A stretch of DNA of 64,000 bases from Leptospira andrefontaineae (GTDB lineage: Bacteria > Spirochaetota > Leptospiria > Leptospirales > Leptospiraceae). The notes below the pieces were generated by a model. It searched no databases and had not been told where the DNA came from. It was given only the letters and a program-made list of their open reading frames with translations. Location of the stretch: NCBI RefSeq assembly GCF_004770105.1, contig NZ_RQEY01000001.1, positions 186,001-250,000 of the forward strand. The letters run 5' to 3'. This document shows, piece by piece, positions 62,395 through 64,000 of this stretch (positions within the stretch are counted from its first letter, which is position 1; each line of letters opens with the position of its first letter). The position numbers were made by a program, and so were the translations under genes.

Positions 62395-64000
62395 TGAAGA
62401 GAATACAAAAATATATAATCGCCCTCGGTGTTATCTGCATTTTCGCCTGCAGTCCGGAAAAAAATATATCTCCGGAATTAATTGGCCTACTCGGAAACGA
62501 TACAAATCCAAATTTTAGGTCCCAATATTCCAGTTTAGGATTTAATACGGAATCTACTACTTCGCATAGTCTGGACTATATAAACAATGAATTAGAACGC
62601 AAGATCTTAGTTGGGGATAAAACTTATAACGGAGTCATCGATAAAATTTTCTTGGATGGCTTAGGAAGGGAAGTATCCTTCCGCGGGTTCAATATCTCAG
62701 GGAATGTAAAACTTGTTCAACACGGTTTCAAACCTTTTGCAAATGATTCGGATGCGGAAACTGCGTTTAATAGATTAGGAAAGACCACCGGTTCCAATAT
62801 GATCCGATTCACAATTGCCTGGGAAGGAACTCATCCTTCTGTGAACACGATCAATTATACATATTTGGATGCTATTATTTCTCAGATGAGAAAAGCGATC
62901 TCCAAGAAGATGTATATTCTACTCGATTACCACCAAGATCTTTATTCAAGACATCTATTTAATAAAAACTCCTGGCATACCGGAAATGGTGCTCCTTCTT
63001 GGATTATCTCAGGGAGTTCTTATCCTTCGGAATATTGCGGGATTATCTGTGCAACTTGGAGCCAAAACAATCTTACAAACGAAGCAGTTCGCAAAGGTTT
63101 CCGGAATTTTTGGAATAATACATCTATTTCTACTTCTTCAGGGACAAGATATGTTCAAACTGAATATCTTTGGCAGATCGGAAAGACAGTAGCCTATATT
63201 AAAGAAAAATTAAGTCCAGAAGAGTTCGATTATATAGTAGGATTGGATCCGTTTAACGAACCTGTGGACGGAGGAATGGAAGGTTTAAGTCCCGCACAAT
63301 GGGATAACCAAAAATTATGGCCTTTTTATAGAAAGGTAAGAGAAACCCTAACACAAAATGGATGGCAGAATAAACTAGTATTTGCGGAACCATTGGTGTT
63401 CTGGAACACAAACGTAGGAGTTGTCGCCCCTGCAACCGGAGGAGGACATTTAACTACCCTTCCCGGAGAAGGATTCGCATTCAATTCTCACTTTTATGAT
63501 GCAGGAAGAATGGGAACAGATCTAACAGGAATAGACAACGCCACCTATTTCAAATATTTAGATGAGATCCGGAAAGAAGCAAGATTCTTGAATATTCCAT
63601 CTTTCTTAAGTGAATTCGGAATGTGGTTAAAAGGTGTTGGCGCAAAAGACACTCCTAGAATGATCAATGCAGTCTACCAAGCTATGGAAATCTCAGACAA
63701 GGCTCAGACTAGTAAAACAAGATTCGCGGACTTCTACAATCCGATCGTATCCGGTACCCAATGGCATTGGGATTATTATTATGATAAACATAACGAATAT
63801 ATGAACGGCAACAGTTCTAAACTTATCACTACCAAGGATGCTTGGAACAATGAAGACTTCTCAGTGATCGGGAATTATGGAACTACATTCAATATGGATT
63901 ATCATGTGACCCAGAGGGCATATGTCAGAAGGATCCAAGGAAGAGCTATAAGTTCTCATTATAACGCAATTGGATATGATACATGGAATAATGTATTTGC
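62394..64000 (+). CDS. GH5 endoglycoceramidase-like lipoprotein (3' end cut off)
   Basis: Open frame from ATG at 62394 to the window end, at least 535 residues. The signal MKRIQKYIIALGVICIFAC gives a lipoprotein. A glycoside hydrolase family 5 barrel follows: FRGFNISGN, LLDYHQDLYSRH, acid/base Glu in GLDPFNEPVDGG, nucleophile Glu in IPSFLSEFGMW, and WHWDYYYDKHNEY near the end of the barrel. The DYHQDLYS and FNEP motifs resemble endoglycoceramidases, which split glycosphingolipids, more than cellulases. The frame is not interrupted in the window. Confidence 0.88.
   Translation, partial: MKRIQKYIIALGVICIFACSPEKNISPELIGLLGNDTNPNFRSQYSSLGFNTESTTSHSLDYINNELERKILVGDKTYNGVIDKIFLDGLGREVSFRGFNISGNVKLVQHGFKPFANDSDAETAFNRLGKTTGSNMIRFTIAWEGTHPSVNTINYTYLDAIISQMRKAISKKMYILLDYHQDLYSRHLFNKNSWHTGNGAPSWIISGSSYPSEYCGIICATWSQNNLTNEAVRKGFRNFWNNTSISTSSGTRYVQTEYLWQIGKTVAYIKEKLSPEEFDYIVGLDPFNEPVDGGMEGLSPAQWDNQKLWPFYRKVRETLTQNGWQNKLVFAEPLVFWNTNVGVVAPATGGGHLTTLPGEGFAFNSHFYDAGRMGTDLTGIDNATYFKYLDEIRKEARFLNIPSFLSEFGMWLKGVGAKDTPRMINAVYQAMEISDKAQTSKTRFADFYNPIVSGTQWHWDYYYDKHNEYMNGNSSKLITTKDAWNNEDFSVIGNYGTTFNMDYHVTQRAYVRRIQGRAISSHYNAIGYDTWNNVF

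Noticed and set aside
1..64000. CRISPR arrays, tRNA/rRNA genes, prophage or insertion sequences
   Set aside because: No regularly spaced direct repeats, no tRNA-like cloverleaf with CCA/TTC landmarks, and no transposase, integrase or phage structural signature were seen on either strand.

Overview
The window reads as a stretch of a Leptospira (spirochaete) chromosome. The inference rests on family content: an LruC-domain lipoprotein, a DUF1554 lipoprotein, a trpE-trpG pair standing apart from other trp genes, a 7TMR-DISM membrane sensor, a class III adenylate cyclase, many spirochaete-style lipoprotein signals (for example LTNC, ISC, SSC before the acylated Cys), and a moderately AT-rich base composition. 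The species cannot be fixed by reading alone. No rRNA, tRNA, CRISPR array, insertion sequence or phage gene was seen. Almost everything is ordinary chromosomal coding sequence; the interest is in regulation, paralogue decay and dispersed repeats.

Layout. 1-9.4 kb: a cut-off aldo/keto reductase, signal peptidase I, a Cys-rich MarR regulator with a DoxX membrane protein, two histidine kinases, and small redox or detoxification genes. 9.4-13.6 kb (minus strand): ilvB, trpE and trpG. ilvB is preceded by a textbook transcription attenuator: a Val/Leu/Trp-rich leader peptide, an antiterminator segment and a strong terminator. trpE may have its own leader ending in two Trp codons. 13.7-16.7 kb: thiol peroxidase, a GDSL lipoprotein, small envelope proteins and a thioesterase. 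16.7-17.3 kb: repeat-rich, GC-rich intergenic DNA. 17.3-24 kb: an ALDH3-type aldehyde dehydrogenase, an ATPase-HDOD fusion, the LruC-domain lipoprotein and a NarL-type two-component pair.

24-29.3 kb (minus): an adenylate cyclase, FecR-domain protein, Fn3-like membrane protein and DUF1554 lipoprotein packed as one operon. 29.4-32.2 kb: MscS channel, a polytopic membrane protein and an SDR. 32.4-38.4 kb (minus): a run of seven genes, from an M24 peptidase-like protein through lipid- and envelope-related enzymes to an RlmK-like methyltransferase. 38.5-41 kb: a membrane-anchored AraC regulator divergent from a citrate synthase paralogue whose catalytic His and Asp are both replaced by Glu.

41-47.3 kb: small lipoproteins, a dihaem cytochrome c peroxidase with a perfect PerR-like palindrome at its start, a 7TMR-DISM sensor, an MBL hydrolase and DusA. 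47.4-55 kb: a lipoprotein, MnmC, RecQ, a membrane protein, DinB and ComF. 55.1-57.9 kb: two tandem outer-membrane beta-barrel paralogues, the second broken by a frameshift in an A-run. 57.9-61.5 kb: a TetR regulator divergent, across a 36-bp perfect palindrome, from a class III aminotransferase and two class II aldolase-fold proteins, the second without its metal ligands. 61.7-64 kb: an SRPBCC protein and the 5' part of a GH5 endoglycoceramidase-like lipoprotein that runs off the end.

The best candidates for something new are the ilvB attenuator next to trpEG, the catalytically altered citrate synthase, the TetR-aminotransferase-aldolase pair unit, and a dispersed palindromic repeat family.
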